57,542 bases of DNA from NCBI GenBank assembly GCA_017937505.1, contig JAGBDL010000094.1, positions 1 to 57,542 of the forward strand. The letters run 5' to 3'. Each line of letters begins with the position of its first letter. Within the stretch, counting starts at the first letter, position 1. Positions 56,645-57,542 of the stretch are shown here, piece by piece. Position numbers and translations under genes: made by a program. The stretch is from Clostridia bacterium (lineage in GTDB: Bacteria > Bacillota > Clostridia > Christensenellales > Aristaeellaceae). Under the pieces are notes generated by a model, which was not told the DNA's origin, searched no databases, and saw nothing but the letters and a program-made list of their open reading frames with translations.

Positions 56645-57542
56645 TTACAGCGGCATGATGCCAAAGAGAATCGCGACGAGCATGCACAGGATGGAGAAGC
56701 CCCACACATACAGGAAGCTCGCCTTGATGTGATCCTTGATGTCCACCTCGGCCAGGCCCGTGCCCAGCAGGGTGGCGGGCACCATCGGGCTGATGAAGGT
56801 CGCGCAGTTGCGGCAGACGACCATGGCGACGGCGATGGGCAGCGCGTCCACGCCGAAGGCCTGGCCGATGCCGATGACCACGGGCAGCATGCCGTAGAAG
56901 TAGCTGTCGGTGTCAAACGCCAGCGCCAGCGGCACGGAGAGGATGCCGATCACCAGCGGCAGATGCTGGCCCAGGGCCGCAGGCAGGATGCCGGAGACGA
57001 TCGCCGCCAGGCAGCGCACGACGGAGGGAATCGTGCCCTCGGGCAGCTCCATCACTTTGGCGGAAATGGCCTTGCCGTCCGCGCCCAGGCTGGTGGTCAG
57101 GATGCCCATCAGTACGGCCGCGCCCATCAGCGTGGAGCACATCATCAGCGCCGGGCCGGCATGCAGGTTGATGATCTTCTTGTGCATCTTCGCGGTGAAG
57201 CCGTAGTTGACGAACAGGGCGGCCGCCACGCCCAGCATGAAGGGGAAGTAGCTGGGGAACACGTCCCAGATCAGCATGACGATGACGGCCACGGTCAGCA
57301 GGATGTTGAACAGGAAGAGCTTCGGGCGGGCCAGCTCGCTGACCTCGCCGGTCTGCGCCTGCTCGACCTCCACCGCGTCCTCCGTATCGGCCAGCGCGCC
57401 GTGCAGGCCCGCGCCGCGGCGCTTCTCCTGCCAGCCCGCCAGCGCCGCGTGCGCCAGCGCCAGCAGGATGCCGAAGATCTGGATGGGCAGAATGGTCTGC
57501 CACAGGGAGCCGGCCTCCACGCCCAGCACGGACGCGGCGCGC
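56645..57542 (-). CDS. CitMHS-type citrate/carboxylate transporter (partial, 5' end outside window)
   Basis: The last ~299 residues of a membrane transporter. The reading frame stays open to the window edge, so the GTG near 57529 is not the true start. About eight hydrophobic segments are visible. Family-like stretches include ALMMCSTLMGAAVLMGIL, SGILPAALGQHLPLVIGILSVPL, FDTDSYFYGMLPVVIGIGQ and FISPMVPATLLGTGLAEVDIKDHIKASF. Members exchange metal-citrate or related carboxylates for protons. The hydrophilic loop near the start (~30-65 of the visible part) is acidic. Confidence 0.85.
   Translation of the reverse strand, partial: RAASVLGVEAGSLWQTILPIQIFGILLALAHAALAGWQEKRRGAGLHGALADTEDAVEVEQAQTGEVSELARPKLFLFNILLTVAVIVMLIWDVFPSYFPFMLGVAAALFVNYGFTAKMHKKIINLHAGPALMMCSTLMGAAVLMGILTTSLGADGKAISAKVMELPEGTIPSVVRCLAAIVSGILPAALGQHLPLVIGILSVPLALAFDTDSYFYGMLPVVIGIGQAFGVDALPIAVAMVVCRNCATFISPMVPATLLGTGLAEVDIKDHIKASFLYVWGFSILCMLVAILFGIMPL

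Noticed and set aside
1..57542. CRISPR arrays, insertion sequences, prophage
   Set aside because: No regularly spaced repeats, transposase, integrase or phage structural genes were recognised.

Overview
The window is about 60% GC with densely packed genes. It looks like the chromosome of an anaerobic, heterotrophic member of the Clostridia/Firmicutes, probably gut-associated. Support for this: Gram-positive style -35/-10 promoters (TTGACT/TATAAT), strong AGGAGG ribosome binding sites, the rpmH-rnpA-yidD-yidC-jag order, a YesM/YesN two-component pair beside a sugar ABC transporter, a Gram-positive catabolite-repression (cre) site, and 2-hydroxyacyl-CoA dehydratase and corrinoid chemistry typical of strict anaerobes. 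Genus cannot be read from the sequence.

Layout. (1) 1-3094, minus strand: rpmH-rnpA-yidD-yidC-jag, the gene set that normally sits beside dnaA/oriC; here its divergent neighbour is a phosphofructokinase. (2) 3443-5901: pfkA and an RlmD-type 23S rRNA methyltransferase. (3) 6098-10927: response regulator, intramembrane-sensing histidine kinase, and an ABC ATPase plus large FtsX-type permease, a peptide-antibiotic detoxification type module with two matching operators. (4) 11212-14185: a TPR protein, two TrkA-like subunits and TrkH (K+ uptake), behind a promoter with four phased 11-bp direct repeats. (5) 14334-20207, minus: uxaB-uxaA-uxaC-cupin-KDPG aldolase, hexuronate catabolism, with a palindromic operator at the promoter. 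(6) 20550-21808: a second, different phosphofructokinase and tRNA-Arg(CCU). (7) 21946-28483: a divergent corrinoid methyl-transfer module (URO-D/thioredoxin fusion, CobW GTPase and PocR-AraC regulator on minus; corrinoid protein, DUF2284 and RACo-like activator on plus). (8) 28654-39786, minus: a glycan-utilisation operon (YesM/YesN, secreted binding protein, two permeases, heparinase II/III-like lyase, two URO-D-like proteins, two cupins). (9) 40315-43474, plus: a SIS isomerase, KduI, KduD and an RraA-like protein. (10) 43809-54150, minus: a reductive 2-hydroxyacid pathway (dehydratase subunits, acyl-CoA dehydrogenase, EtfBA with a ferredoxin domain, CoA ligase, CoA transferase, transporter, dehydratase activator), with a divergent PucR/CdaR-type regulator and amidohydrolase. 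(11) 56645-57542, minus: the 3' part of a CitMHS-type carboxylate transporter.

How it fits together. Regions 5, 8 and 9 give an almost complete uronate route. The lyase makes unsaturated uronate, KdgF-like cupins linearise it, KduI and KduD carry it to 2-keto-3-deoxygluconate, and UxaC/UxaB/UxaA bring galacturonate to the same point; KDPG aldolase finishes. Only the KDG kinase is missing from the window. Embedded in and beside this route are three URO-D-family proteins with different metal-ligand sets and a corrinoid/activator module. My best candidate for an undescribed system is therefore corrinoid-dependent demethylation coupled to uptake and lyase cleavage of a methylated, uronate-containing glycan. 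That is an inference from family membership and proximity, not shown by the sequence.

The non-coding parts also repay attention. A 66-nt hairpin element occurs twice (64/66 identical) 22 kb apart. A perfect 14-bp inverted repeat straddles the tRNA promoter. Several operators can be read directly.
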